A DNA stretch of 15,767 nucleotides, taken from contig CAZBKZ010000051.1 of NCBI GenBank assembly GCA_964492615.1, forward strand, positions 1 to 15,767, written 5' to 3'. The stretch comes from JAABTH01 sp964492615. Its GTDB lineage: Bacteria > Bacillota > Dethiobacteria > DTU022. A program made the translations under genes and the position numbers. A model generated the notes under the pieces. The model made no database searches. It saw only the letters and a list, made by a program, of their open reading frames with translations, and was not told where the DNA came from. Shown here in pieces: positions 6,714 to 13,846 of this stretch (position 1 is the stretch's first letter; the number at the start of each line of letters is the position of its first letter).

Positions 6714-6772
6714 GCCATAAATTATTTTCCTTAACTCTAATATAATCTGAATAAGCAGGATTTAGCAGGATT

Positions 6773-6826
6773 GGGGTCAGGACATGAAATATAAGATTTT
6801 GAATGATAGAATTCCAGACCTGAGCC
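6773..6826 (+). repeat. Short REP-like element related to the 2062-2289 element
   Basis: GGGGTCAGG at the left and CCTGAGCC at the right form an imperfect inverted repeat. Between them, AAATATAAGATTTTGAATGA and the following TAGAATTCCAG match positions 2074-2104 with only about five differences. It therefore looks like a shortened copy of the left part of that element, retaining the transposase leader but not its coding part. Confidence 0.55.
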
Positions 6827-6926
6827 TACGGGCTGTGATTAATAATGGATATTAATGGTAATCCTCGGGGTAATGTTTTATTTTACAAACTGCCCCCGGG
6901 GCTGAATTCCAAGGTAAGTCAACCCT

Positions 6927-7610
6927 TTATGGCCCCTTTGCTTTAGCGATAAGATCTAAATCTTTGATCGTTATTGTTCTGGCGTCATAGTCCAACAGTC
7001 CTGCACAATGCATTTTATGAAGTTCACGGCTGAGAGAAGTTCTCTGGACACCAAATCTTTCAGCCAGCTCTTTTTTTGAGTATCTTAATTTGATCACCTG
7101 GCTCTTTTGACTATGGTATTCATAAACCAAAAATGCTGTGATCTGATTCCTGATCGTCTGATAAGAAATAGATCTTATTTTATCAGCCAGAATGATAGTT
7201 CGATCAGATATAACTTGCAGCAGGGCAACCATAAATTCAGGATTATCACGTCCCAGCCTGATTAACAGGTCTTTTTTAAATCGCATAATCACAACGTTTG
7301 AGTCAGCGACAACTGTCATCGGGTAAACATTATGCGCTGAAAATATCAGATGAGCGCCAATTATCTCCGGTGCCGAAAAGATATTTATCGTCAAAATATT
7401 ACCTTCATCATCGATCTTTTGGATTGCTACTTTCCCCTTCAGGATTACCCCCATCGATTCACATACTTCACTTTGTAAATGAATAACTTGGTCTTTTCTA
7501 TAATTGTTTATTTCAAAACTGGTTTCGTTTAAAATGATTATCAAATCTTCTTTAGAAAAACTATCAAACAAGCTCAGGGTGGACAATACATTAAAATATT
7601 TATTCTTCAA
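6927..7610 (-). CDS. Crp/Fnr-family transcriptional regulator
   Basis: The 227-residue protein has an N-terminal cyclic-nucleotide-binding-like beta barrel (about residues 12-125, with VCESMGVILKGKVAIQ and PEIIGAH), a dimer helix around 130-150 and a C-terminal winged helix-turn-helix at about 178-200 (SKKELAERFGVQRTSLSREL). It lacks the N-terminal cysteine cluster of true FNR; its only cysteines are C50 and C202, so the signal is unknown and could be a heme-bound gas or another ligand. The start appears to be TTG at 7610 behind GGGG. It is divergent from the polyferredoxin gene, whose promoter contains a matching palindrome, so that gene is its most likely target. Confidence 0.88.
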   Translation of the reverse strand: MKNKYFNVLSTLSLFDSFSKEDLIIILNETSFEINNYRKDQVIHLQSEVCESMGVILKGKVAIQKIDDEGNILTINIFSAPEIIGAHLIFSAHNVYPMTVVADSNVVIMRFKKDLLIRLGRDNPEFMVALLQVISDRTIILADKIRSISYQTIRNQITAFLVYEYHSQKSQVIKLRYSKKELAERFGVQRTSLSRELHKMHCAGLLDYDARTITIKDLDLIAKAKGP

Positions 7611-7637
7611 GGTTAACCCCGCTTTAAGTTATTAATT

Positions 7638-7680
7638 AGTTACCGTGGTAACTCTTTAATTGATCAAGAACCAGTATACT
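7638..7680 (+). promoter_or_regulatory. Crp/Fnr-type class II activator site and promoter of the polyferredoxin gene
   Basis: AGTTACC-gt-GGTAACT is a perfect 7+2+7 palindrome at 7638-7653. A -10 box TATACT lies at 7675-7680 with no good -35 box. A transcript starting about seven bases after the -10, near 7687, places the palindrome centre (7645.5) at about -41.5, the standard position for class II activation by Crp/Fnr proteins. The palindrome TTGATCAA at 7660-7667 lies between the two. The regulator gene on the other side is the natural candidate activator. The geometry is read from the sequence; binding is inferred. Confidence 0.6.
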
Positions 7681-7714
7681 CTAATTAAACCGATTTATGA
7701 AGGGAGTTCTCTAT

Positions 7715-8332
7715 TTGTCTCACAAGCTAAATATAATCGTTCAGCTAATTTTTCTTGCACTTTTTACAGTTCTAATCGCCACAGGCAGAGTACAAATTTG
7801 GGTAGGTCTGTTTCTGCTGGGTGTAGTATTATCGTTTTTTTTGGGCAGAATTTACTGTGGCTGGCTATGTCCAATTAATACAGTAATGAACGCAGTAACA
7901 GCTGTTAAAAAAAAGTTAGGTATTAAAAAACAAAGAATCCCAAAGGTCTTAACCGGCTCATGGATCAGATATCTGGTACTAATCCTTTTTATATCTGTCT
8001 TTGCCTTCAGTATGATCACCGGTAGAACAATACCGGTACTGCCCATATTGTTTGCCATGGGTGTGATATTAACATTTTTCTTTCCCGAAGAGCTTTGGCA
8101 TCGATATATCTGCCCCTACGGGACGATATTAAGCTTGTCTTCTAAAACAGCAAAACTAAACATGACCATAAATCAGGAGAAATGCAACAGTTGTGGTATT
8201 TGCAAAAAGGTTTGCCAGGCAGATTCGATTCAAATCATAGATAAAGCTTACTCAATTAAAAACAATAATTGTCTTGTCTGTCTTGACTGTGCAACCAGCT
8301 GCCCGCAGAAAGTCATCAGTTATCAAACTTAA
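7715..8332 (+). CDS. Membrane 4Fe-4S polyferredoxin (NapH/YccM-like electron carrier)
   Basis: From TTG at 7715, eight bases after AGGGAG (7701-7706), the protein has 205 residues; the ATG at 7697 has no ribosome binding site before it. It has about four membrane segments, the cytoplasmic-face cysteine motifs YCGWLCP (C48, C52) and YICPYG (C133), and a C-terminal pair of 4Fe-4S sites: C157, C160, C163, C167 and C186, C189, C192, C196. NapH-like proteins move electrons between quinol or ferredoxin and a partner reductase. No reductase gene adjoins it, so the partner is unknown. Expression is probably activated by the divergent Crp/Fnr protein. Confidence 0.85.
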   Translation: MSHKLNIIVQLIFLALFTVLIATGRVQIWVGLFLLGVVLSFFLGRIYCGWLCPINTVMNAVTAVKKKLGIKKQRIPKVLTGSWIRYLVLILFISVFAFSMITGRTIPVLPILFAMGVILTFFFPEELWHRYICPYGTILSLSSKTAKLNMTINQEKCNSCGICKKVCQADSIQIIDKAYSIKNNNCLVCLDCATSCPQKVISYQT

Positions 8333-8358
8333 TCTTCAAACATAATCCATCGCAAGAA

Positions 8359-8487
8359 TGTCAGAGGGACGGGGGTTTGACAATCTCAGTTAACCTTAAG
8401 GTATCAACCGCTAATTTGAAAGGTGACAGGGATAAACAGGGGAGTAGTGCAAAAGGCATAAGTGTGTTGTCAAACCACCGTTCCCTT
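8359..8487 (+). mobile_element. Miniature RAYT-derived element, relative of 737-947
   Basis: The left end (8359-8383, TGTCAGAGGGACGGGGG then TTTGACAA) and right end TTGTCAAACCACCGTTCCCTT minus its last base (8467-8486) are imperfect inverted copies. Before the right end, TGINRGVVQKA and a stop can be read at about 8423-8461, the C-terminal helix-turn-helix of a REP-associated transposase, preceded by a degraded frame. The N-terminal coding part seen in the related element is absent here. It fills the gap between two convergent genes and may help terminate both, though no poly-T tract is present. Confidence 0.6.
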
Positions 8488-8510
8488 ATTTAAAAGTGCA
8501 TTTAAATTGC

Positions 8511-9350
8511 CTATGCTGACCAGTCCATACTGATGTCCAGGGCTTTTATTGAGTGTGTAAGCTCCCCGACAGAGATTAAATCGACCCCAGTCTTTGCTAT
8601 TTCCTCAACCGAAGCAAGCGTAATTCCTCCGGAAGCCTCTAACAATGTTTTGCCTTCAACCAGCCTGACTGCTTCCCTGATTCTATCCGGGTCCATGTTA
8701 TCAAGCATGATTATATCGGCACCTGCTTCCAAAGCTTCCTTAACTTCCGCCAGGGTTTCGGCTTCAACTTCAATTTGAGTAGTCACGGGAAGATTCTTTT
8801 TAAGCATCAATACTGCAGTTGCTATACTGCCCGCTGCCTGGATATGGTTATCCTTGATCATTGCCGCATCATAGAGACCGAAGCGGTGATTAAAACCGCC
8901 GCCCATCCTAACTGCGTATTTCGACAGCGCCCTCAAGCCGGGGATGGTTTTCCTGGTATCGATAATTTTTACTTTATAGGGGGCAACTTTGTTAACAAAA
9001 GCAGCTGTTTTTGTTGCGATTGCCGAGAGCTGCTGCAGAAAATTAAGCGCCGTTCTCTCTCCACTTAACATTGGCCTTATCCTGCCGCTGATTTCTGCCA
9101 ATATTGTTCCCGCGTCAACCGCCTCACCGTCTGCTATCAGTTGCCTGCAATTTAAATCAGGATCTAATTTCTGAAAAACGGCAGTAGCCAGAGGTAAGCC
9201 TGCTATAATGCCGGGCTGCCGGCTCACAATGCGTGCTGCTCCCGTTTGCTCAAAGCTGAATATATGGTCAGTTGTAATATCACCACTGCCGAGATCTTCA
9301 GCCAGGGCTATTTCGATCATAGAGTCAACAGTATGCGGATTTAAATACAC
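8511..9350 (-). CDS. nadC: Nicotinate-nucleotide pyrophosphorylase (quinolinate phosphoribosyltransferase)
   Basis: Transfers phosphoribosyl from PRPP to quinolinate with loss of CO2, giving nicotinate mononucleotide, the third step of de novo NAD synthesis. Recognisable sections are EDLGSGDITTD near the start, RTALNFLQQLS, TRKTIPGLRALSKYAVRMGG with HRFGLYDAAMIKDNHI (PRPP and quinolinate binding), EVEAETLAEV, IIMLDNM and LEASGGI. From GTG at 9350 the length is 279 residues, normal for the family. AAGGGAGGA sits seven bases before this GTG, while a TTG at 9371 overlaps that region and has no site, so 9350 is preferred. It is the last gene of nadA-nadB-nadC, 30 bases after nadB. Confidence 0.96.
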   Translation of the reverse strand: MYLNPHTVDSMIEIALAEDLGSGDITTDHIFSFEQTGAARIVSRQPGIIAGLPLATAVFQKLDPDLNCRQLIADGEAVDAGTILAEISGRIRPMLSGERTALNFLQQLSAIATKTAAFVNKVAPYKVKIIDTRKTIPGLRALSKYAVRMGGGFNHRFGLYDAAMIKDNHIQAAGSIATAVLMLKKNLPVTTQIEVEAETLAEVKEALEAGADIIMLDNMDPDRIREAVRLVEGKTLLEASGGITLASVEEIAKTGVDLISVGELTHSIKALDISMDWSA

Positions 9351-9380
9351 TATAAATCCTCCCTTATTCAAACGTTTTTG

Positions 9381-10913
9381 CTATGTATCACTACGGTAAT
9401 GGGCGCCGCAGCTTTCTTTATTGGCTAATGCGCTTTTAGCGACATTATGTGCCACTATAAGCTGATTTTGCAGTTCCATGAAACTCCGTTCTGCTTCAAT
9501 TACCGGGGTCTGGAAGATCATTTCTCCGATTTTCTTGATCGCCAGCTTCAACCCTGCGGCGTTTCGAATGATTCCAACATTTTTATCCATCAGGTTATGG
9601 AGGCTGGCCGTATAATCAGAAATAACATCTTCACCGGGTAAAGGTAAGGCTTTTTCCTCAATTTCGGGAACAGCCCATTTGCCTGGTGGCGTGTATTCTT
9701 CCACTGCTGCTTTTGCTGCCCGAAAACCGAATACAAGGCCTTCGAGGAGTGAATTGCTGGCCAGACGATTTGCCCCGTGTACGCCCGTAGAGGCTGTTTC
9801 GCCGCAGGCGTATAACCGGCTAATATTTGTCCGGCCATCTAAATCAGTTTTGATGCCGCCCATCATGTAATGGGCTGCCGGCGCAACGGGAATTAATGTT
9901 TTTGCCGGGTTAATTCCCATGCTAGTCAGAGTAGAATAAATCGATGGGAAACGAGAACTAAAAAAGGATTCACTGAAAGCTGTAGCATCAAGATATACTT
10001 TTTTCCCGGCCTCGTATATTTCATGATGGATTCCCCGGGAAACTATATCGCGGGGTGCCAGTTCACCAAGGAAGTGGTGGCCCTGCATAAACCTTTTTCC
10101 CTCTTCATTTATCAGGACAGCGCCTTCGCCTCTTACTGCTTCTGATATAAGGTAACCCGGAGCGGCAGGGTGACTAAGGGCAGTGGGATGAAACTGCACA
10201 TACTCCAGGTCTTTAACTTTGGCACCCGCTCTTAGGGCCATGGCCACTCCGTCACCGGTAGCTTCTGCAGGGTTGGTGGTTATACCATAAATTCTTCCTG
10301 CACCGCCAGTAGCCAGGATTGTTGCTCCTGCATGAATAACAAGAAGTTTTCCCTGCTGATCAAGAACCAGGGCGCCAGTTGCTTTTCCCTTTGATAAAAG
10401 CAGGTCTACTGCAAAAGCCTGCTCTATTATTTGTATGGAGGACCTTATTTTAACTTTGCCGGCAAGGGTGCTGTTAATTGTTAATCCTGTAGTATCACCA
10501 CCGGCATGCAGCACTCTCGGTTTGCTGTGCGCGCCTTCCACTGTGAAGCAAAGCTGGTTATCTTTTCGGTCAAAGGCAACACCAAGCTTAATAATATTAT
10601 TAACATGGATTGGCCCTTCATTAACCAGCACGTTCACTGCTTTTTTGTTGCATTTTCCTGCTCCGGCGATCAGGGTATCGTGGTAATGCTCTTCCGGCGA
10701 ATCATTTTCATTAAGAGCAGCAGCTATTCCTCCCTGGGCATAGCGGGTGTTTCCTTCGACCAGGGCGGTTTTTGACAGAAGAATAACCTTTAAGTTTTCA
10801 GGAATATTCAGGGCGGCATAGATTCCTGCAATACCACTGCCAATGATCAGAATATCTGTTTTAATTAGATCGGGTTTCTGAGACATGAAATTGCCCAGGT
10901 AGCGGGGGTACAT
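9381..10913 (-). CDS. nadB: L-aspartate oxidase
   Basis: FAD-dependent oxidation of L-aspartate to iminoaspartate, the first step of de novo NAD synthesis; anaerobes commonly use fumarate or another acceptor in place of oxygen. The FAD fold is shown by GSGIAGIYAA near residue 27 and ACGETASTGVHGANRLASNS near 365-385. Active-site regions include TRYAQGGIAAA, QFHPTAL, SEAVRGEGAVLIN, RDIVSRGI and AAHYMMGG. At 510 residues it is close to the usual 520-540. GGAGG in the end of nadA lies eight bases before the ATG at 10913, supporting that start. The nadA stop overlaps this leader, so the genes are tightly coupled. Confidence 0.96.
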   Translation of the reverse strand: MYPRYLGNFMSQKPDLIKTDILIIGSGIAGIYAALNIPENLKVILLSKTALVEGNTRYAQGGIAAALNENDSPEEHYHDTLIAGAGKCNKKAVNVLVNEGPIHVNNIIKLGVAFDRKDNQLCFTVEGAHSKPRVLHAGGDTTGLTINSTLAGKVKIRSSIQIIEQAFAVDLLLSKGKATGALVLDQQGKLLVIHAGATILATGGAGRIYGITTNPAEATGDGVAMALRAGAKVKDLEYVQFHPTALSHPAAPGYLISEAVRGEGAVLINEEGKRFMQGHHFLGELAPRDIVSRGIHHEIYEAGKKVYLDATAFSESFFSSRFPSIYSTLTSMGINPAKTLIPVAPAAHYMMGGIKTDLDGRTNISRLYACGETASTGVHGANRLASNSLLEGLVFGFRAAKAAVEEYTPPGKWAVPEIEEKALPLPGEDVISDYTASLHNLMDKNVGIIRNAAGLKLAIKKIGEMIFQTPVIEAERSFMELQNQLIVAHNVAKSALANKESCGAHYRSDT

Positions 10914-10916
10914 TTT

Positions 10917-11849
10917 TTAAGCCTCCTGACTGACTGCCAGCATACGTTCCAGAGCCAAGGATGCCCTTTTGCTTATATCTGTTGGAACAGTTATCCTGGG
11001 GGTTAAAGACTCCAGGGCGGTCTTTATCTTTTCCAGGGTAACCAGCTTCATGTTGGGGCAAACAAGATCCGGAGAAAGCAGAATGAATTCTTTATTGGGA
11101 TTCTCTTTGCGAAGTTTGTAAAGGGTTCCCGATTCTGTGCCGATAATAATTTTATCAGCTTCGCATTTAGCAGCGAACTCAATGATTGCTGCTGTACTGC
11201 CTACATGATCTGCCAGGGCAACTACTTCGGGGCGGCACTCCGGGTGAACTGTTATTGGGGCACCCGGGTGCGCTATGCGGCATTTTTTCACATGTTCAGC
11301 GGTAATATGATGATGAGTAATGCAGTAACCATTCCAAGGGATTATTCTCTTCTTTGTCTGCAGGGAGATATACGCGGCCAGATTTTGATCCGGAACGAAG
11401 AGTGTATCTTCTTCGCTGATGGAGTTTACCACCGCTACTGCATTGGAGGAAGTGCAACAGATATTGCTCAATGCTTTTATTTCGGCAGAGCTGTTAATGT
11501 AGGCAACCACGGCCGCTTTGGGATATTCTCGTTTTTTGCGCTTAAGCTCTGCAACCGTTACCATATCAGCCATTGGACAGCCGGCATTGGGTTCCGGCAA
11601 TAAGACTATTTTGCCCGGTGCCAGGATGCTGGCGCTCTCAGCCATAAAGTGAACTCCGCAAAAAACAATAACTTCAGCGTCGGTAGAGGCAGCCACTTCG
11701 CTGAGAGCAAATGAATCACCCGTATAGTCGGCCAGCTGCTGAACTTCGTCTCTCTGGTAATTATGAGCCAGGATAACAGCTTTTCTTTTTTCTTTCAGGA
11801 ATTCAATTTCTTGAAGCAAAGTGGTGGTGTCCAATTTTGAGATCCTCAT
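10917..11849 (-). CDS. nadA: Quinolinate synthase
   Basis: Condenses iminoaspartate with dihydroxyacetone phosphate to quinolinate using a 4Fe-4S cluster. The three expected cluster ligands fit C91 (AGCPMAD), C176 (WNGYCITHH) and C264 (DLVCPNMK), whose spacing matches the family. Other hallmarks are LAHNYQRDEVQ, FCGVHFMAES and GTESGTLYKLR. At 310 residues it is of normal length. The ATG at 11849 has no good ribosome binding site. A TTG at 11834 is eight bases after GAGGA and may be the real start, shortening the protein by five residues. It is the first gene of the nadA-nadB-nadC operon, transcribed from the promoter at 11893-11921. Confidence 0.96.
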   Translation of the reverse strand: MRISKLDTTTLLQEIEFLKEKRKAVILAHNYQRDEVQQLADYTGDSFALSEVAASTDAEVIVFCGVHFMAESASILAPGKIVLLPEPNAGCPMADMVTVAELKRKKREYPKAAVVAYINSSAEIKALSNICCTSSNAVAVVNSISEEDTLFVPDQNLAAYISLQTKKRIIPWNGYCITHHHITAEHVKKCRIAHPGAPITVHPECRPEVVALADHVGSTAAIIEFAAKCEADKIIIGTESGTLYKLRKENPNKEFILLSPDLVCPNMKLVTLEKIKTALESLTPRITVPTDISKRASLALERMLAVSQEA

Positions 11850-11863
11850 TTCATCATGTAATT

Positions 11864-11880
11864 ACAGCTGTCTTGTCACC
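11864..11880. promoter_or_regulatory. Candidate NiaR operator before nadA
   Basis: ACAGCTGTCTTGTCACC lies just downstream of the predicted nadA transcription start, at about +7 to +23. Its left half, ACA-nn-TGTC, followed by TTG, resembles the ACA-nn-TGTCTTGACA-nn-TGT form I recall for NiaR sites; the right half is degenerate. A repressor there would block early transcription. The consensus is from memory, so this remains a candidate. Confidence 0.4.
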
Positions 11881-11892
11881 AAACATAAAAAA

Positions 11893-11921
11893 ATTTTACC
11901 CTATCTCCGGCAGGGGGTCAA
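11893..11921 (-). promoter_or_regulatory. Promoter of nadABC
   Basis: On the minus strand TTGACC (complement of 11916-11921) and TAAAAT (complement of 11893-11898) are 17 bases apart. The -35 box overlaps the last codons of niaR. The predicted start near 11886 leaves a leader of about 37 bases to the nadA ATG. Confidence 0.65.
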
Positions 11922-12442
11922 TCGTTACTGCTTAACAGCAGGCCTGCCTTTTTTAAGGTATCTTCAATATGAGTTAAGGTGTCTTCTGTTTCTGCTTCGA
12001 TTGTATGTAAGTGAACGCCATCGGTAACATCTGAAAGCATTTTTGAACCCGTGTCTTCAATTGATTTTATAAACTCCTGAACTTCACGGCGTGATTTAAG
12101 CATCAGGTTGCCTTTAAGTTCGCCATAGACAGGGTGTTCAACGATCACATCAACCACTTTTCCCCCGGCGTCAACTATTAAGTTCAGTTCATGCTCCATT
12201 TGTCCGATATGGTGACGAACAGCAAAGGTTTTATTAAAGCGGGGATAATCCTCTTTGCCTAATATCATGTAACCCCGGGCAGTGGCCAGAATCTCAATCC
12301 CTTTTGCCCGGAGGATAGAAACATCCTGCACTATAACCTGGCGGCTGACATTCAAATCAGAAGCCAACGTTGAGCCGGCAACCGGGCTGGTAGCTGAGTT
12401 TAAGATTTCAATTATTTTGTTACGTCTCGTATCAGGTGTCAT
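11918..12442 (-). CDS. niaR: NiaR-type NAD biosynthesis repressor (HTH plus 3H domain)
   Basis: The 174-residue protein joins an N-terminal HTH_11 domain (residues 6-60, VAGSTLASDLNVSRQVIVQD) to a 3H domain. The named histidines can be seen at HHIGQMEHEL (77-86), VEHPVYGELKGNL (H103) and DGVHLHTIEA (H144, H146). NiaR proteins of Firmicutes and Thermotogae bind nicotinate and repress NAD synthesis or niacin uptake genes. It lies directly upstream of nadA on the same strand, 68 bases away, with its own promoter. This context fits feedback repression of nadABC and probably of itself. Confidence 0.9.
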   Translation of the reverse strand: MTPDTRRNKIIEILNSATSPVAGSTLASDLNVSRQVIVQDVSILRAKGIEILATARGYMILGKEDYPRFNKTFAVRHHIGQMEHELNLIVDAGGKVVDVIVEHPVYGELKGNLMLKSRREVQEFIKSIEDTGSKMLSDVTDGVHLHTIEAETEDTLTHIEDTLKKAGLLLSSND

Positions 12443-12486
12443 TCTTCTGTCCCGTTAGGCATTTTTGACGAAATTTTATTTGTTCT

Positions 12487-12515
12487 ATTATAGTGTGTTT
12501 TGCCCATATCTGCAA
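12487..12515 (-). promoter_or_regulatory. Promoter of niaR
   Basis: On the minus strand TTGCAG (complement of 12510-12515) and the consensus -10 TATAAT (complement of 12487-12492) are exactly 17 bases apart. Transcription would start near 12480, leaving a leader of about 38 bases to the niaR ATG. The ribosome binding site there is weak (AGAAG). Confidence 0.7.
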
Positions 12516-12518
12516 AAC

Positions 12519-12538
12519 GAGACAAGGGGAGACAAGGG
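12519..12538. repeat. Perfect tandem 10-bp repeat upstream of the niaR promoter
   Basis: GAGACAAGGG occurs twice in direct succession, three bases beyond the -35 box of niaR. The complement contains CTTGTCTC twice, close to the CTTGTCAC core of the candidate operator before nadA. It may be an operator for autoregulation, or debris of a REP-like repeat that uses similar GACAAGGGG words. Confidence 0.4.
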
Positions 12539-12565
12539 GTCGGCAGATTTTGTAATAATCCATAA

Positions 12566-12784
12566 TTTATCACGAACAGGCCGGAAAATGAACAAGTCAC
12601 TTTTATAAGGTGGCTTGAAAGCGGTGATTATTTCCATTTCATAAGGGATGATGAGCCGGAACTTGAAGATCGTATGGCTGAAATGAAAAGATGCTTTGCA
12701 GAGGCAAAGGTTATTGATGTAGTTTACAGAGCGGGCTGGTACTTATGTAAACCTTACATTTCTAATTATAAGCAGACCAGCTAG
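12566..12784 (+). pseudogene. Unrecognised ORF remnant without a start codon
   Basis: A plus-strand frame stays open for 72 codons between TAA at 12563 and TAG at 12782 but has no ATG, GTG or TTG near its beginning; the first ATG, at about 12674, leaves only a short tail. The text has protein-like composition: FIRWLESGDYFHFIRDDEPE, then MAEMKRCFAEAKVIDVVYRA and GWYLCKPYISNYKQTS. I do not recognise the family. It is likely the 3' end of a lost gene, possibly with a helix near MKRCFAEAK. Its stop overlaps the stop of the convergent magnesium transporter gene by three bases. Confidence 0.4.
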
Positions 12785-13050
12785 CGCAGAATCAAAATGG
12801 CAATGTAAAAGTATATTAAAAGTGAAAGCAAATCCTGGATTACTGTAGCAAGAGGGCCGCTGCCGAAAGCCGGATCAATACTCAACTTATTGAAAAACCA
12901 GGGTAATAGGACTGCAATTGTTGCAGCAATAGTGCAGGCAGTCAGTAGGGATAGGGAAACAATCACGGCAATAGAAGGATCGCCCCATCGCCACCAAATT
13001 ATGGGAGCGGTAATCAGGGCAAGAATTAGGCCGATCAAGAGTCCGGTCAT
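12781..13050 (-). CDS. MgtE-type magnesium transporter, C-terminal part (second frame)
   Basis: These 89 codons contain the last three membrane segments of an MgtE-type channel, including MTGLLIGLILALI and the highly conserved LSIDPAFGSGPLATVIQD, where D59 corresponds to the Mg2+-coordinating Asp of the pore region. The ATG at 13050 overlaps the stop of the upstream frame (ATGA). Reading backwards in this frame gives REQMTG, which matches the RE(L)xxG expected in the family before that ATG. This shows the open frame once continued from the upstream part and that the ATG is probably internal rather than a true start. Confidence 0.7.
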   Translation of the reverse strand: MTGLLIGLILALITAPIIWWRWGDPSIAVIVSLSLLTACTIAATIAVLLPWFFNKLSIDPAFGSGPLATVIQDLLSLLIYFYIAILILR

Positions 13051-13763
13051 TTGCTCACGACCGATAATTTTTTAGCTGGAATTCCAACAGAGAGGGCACG
13101 AATGACAATCGTTTCTGATTGTGTGCCTACTGCATCAGCAAGATATACTATTCCAGGGATAAAAAAAGCAAGAGCGATTTTTCCCTGTAATTCAATCTCA
13201 AACCAGCCAACTAAATCTGCTGAAATTAATGCTCCAAATAAGCCGATAAGCAGCCAGGGCAGGCGATGCCAGAAACGTCTTTTTACTGTTTCTTCACTGC
13301 TTTCTTTTGCCTTAAAAGTACTTTTCATTAAACCACTTAATCTGGACAGATCTTCTTCGTGCTCAGCAACCATAATATTTAGCAGTTGTCTTGAAGTTAT
13401 TAAACCAGCAAAGTTGCCCTGCTCATTGACAACTGGTATTGCTGTTTTACTTTTGCGGATTGCCTGCCAGGCAGCCTTTTCCTGATCGGTGCTAATATTT
13501 ACAACCGGGTAGTCAGTTTCAACTAGAATGCTGACTTGTTTTACAGCAGGCTCAGCAAGCAGTTTTTCGATAGTAACCAAGCCGAGATACTGCTCATTTT
13601 CACACACAACTAAATGATTAATATTTTCGTAATCATTGTTCTGAAGGTTACACATTATTTCTTTTATGCTGTCCGAAGGGTTTACGATAGGAATATTTTT
13701 AATTGCCTGATCTATTGCAGATCCTTTAATCGCATTACTTCTCAGATCGCACTCTTTAGTCAT
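13047..13763 (-). CDS. mgtE: CBS-MgtE magnesium transporter, N-terminal part (frame broken near its end)
   Basis: The 238-residue frame has two CBS domains (about 25-75 and 83-133), which sense Mg2+ in this family, followed by membrane segments at about 166-188 and 194-206 and the conserved DAVGTQSETIVIRALSVG (210-227). It lacks the MgtE_N domain, so it is a short family form. AAGGTG precedes the ATG at 13763. The frame ends with KKLSVVSK, whereas adding one A to the A6 tract (complement of 13068-13073) gives KKIIGREQMTGLLIG, which restores a continuous protein of about 325 residues. Either the gene is frameshifted, the base is a sequencing error, or slippage on the A-tract restores it. Confidence 0.75.
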   Translation of the reverse strand: MTKECDLRSNAIKGSAIDQAIKNIPIVNPSDSIKEIMCNLQNNDYENINHLVVCENEQYLGLVTIEKLLAEPAVKQVSILVETDYPVVNISTDQEKAAWQAIRKSKTAIPVVNEQGNFAGLITSRQLLNIMVAEHEEDLSRLSGLMKSTFKAKESSEETVKRRFWHRLPWLLIGLFGALISADLVGWFEIELQGKIALAFFIPGIVYLADAVGTQSETIVIRALSVGIPAKKLSVVSK

Positions 13764-13803
13764 AATAACACCTTCTTCCGTGGCAAATGTGAGCTTGTAT
13801 GTG

Positions 13804-13826
13804 GATCTTAAAAAGTATATAAGATC
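13804..13826. repeat. Inverted repeat in the mgtE leader region
   Basis: GATCTT and AAGATC flank an 11-base AT-rich loop, 41 to 63 bases before the mgtE start. The loop holds AGTATA, the complement of a TATACT -10 word for minus-strand transcription. It may be an operator or a weak hairpin; no T-tract makes it an obvious terminator. Confidence 0.25.
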
Positions 13827-13846
13827 GGTTAACCTATAGGATTCAG

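Noticed and set aside
6863..6901. Imperfect inverted repeat CCTCGGGG/CCCCGGGG as a terminator of the Crp/Fnr gene
   Set aside because: One mismatch, a 23-base loop and no T-tract after it on the minus strand.
11205..11603. 132-codon plus-strand ORF opposite nadA
   Set aside because: Antisense shadow of a strongly conserved gene; its text has no family features.
13041..13056. Programmed -1 ribosomal frameshift at the ATGA overlap of the two transporter frames
   Set aside because: The bases there do not form a slippery heptamer; the earlier A6 tract explains the break better.
13051..13485. 144-codon plus-strand ORF opposite the magnesium transporter
   Set aside because: Antisense shadow with Ser/Pro-rich text typical of reversed membrane-protein codons.
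13764..13846. Magnesium riboswitch (M-box) before mgtE
   Set aside because: The gap is only 83 bases and shows no M-box-like conserved helices, only one short inverted repeat.
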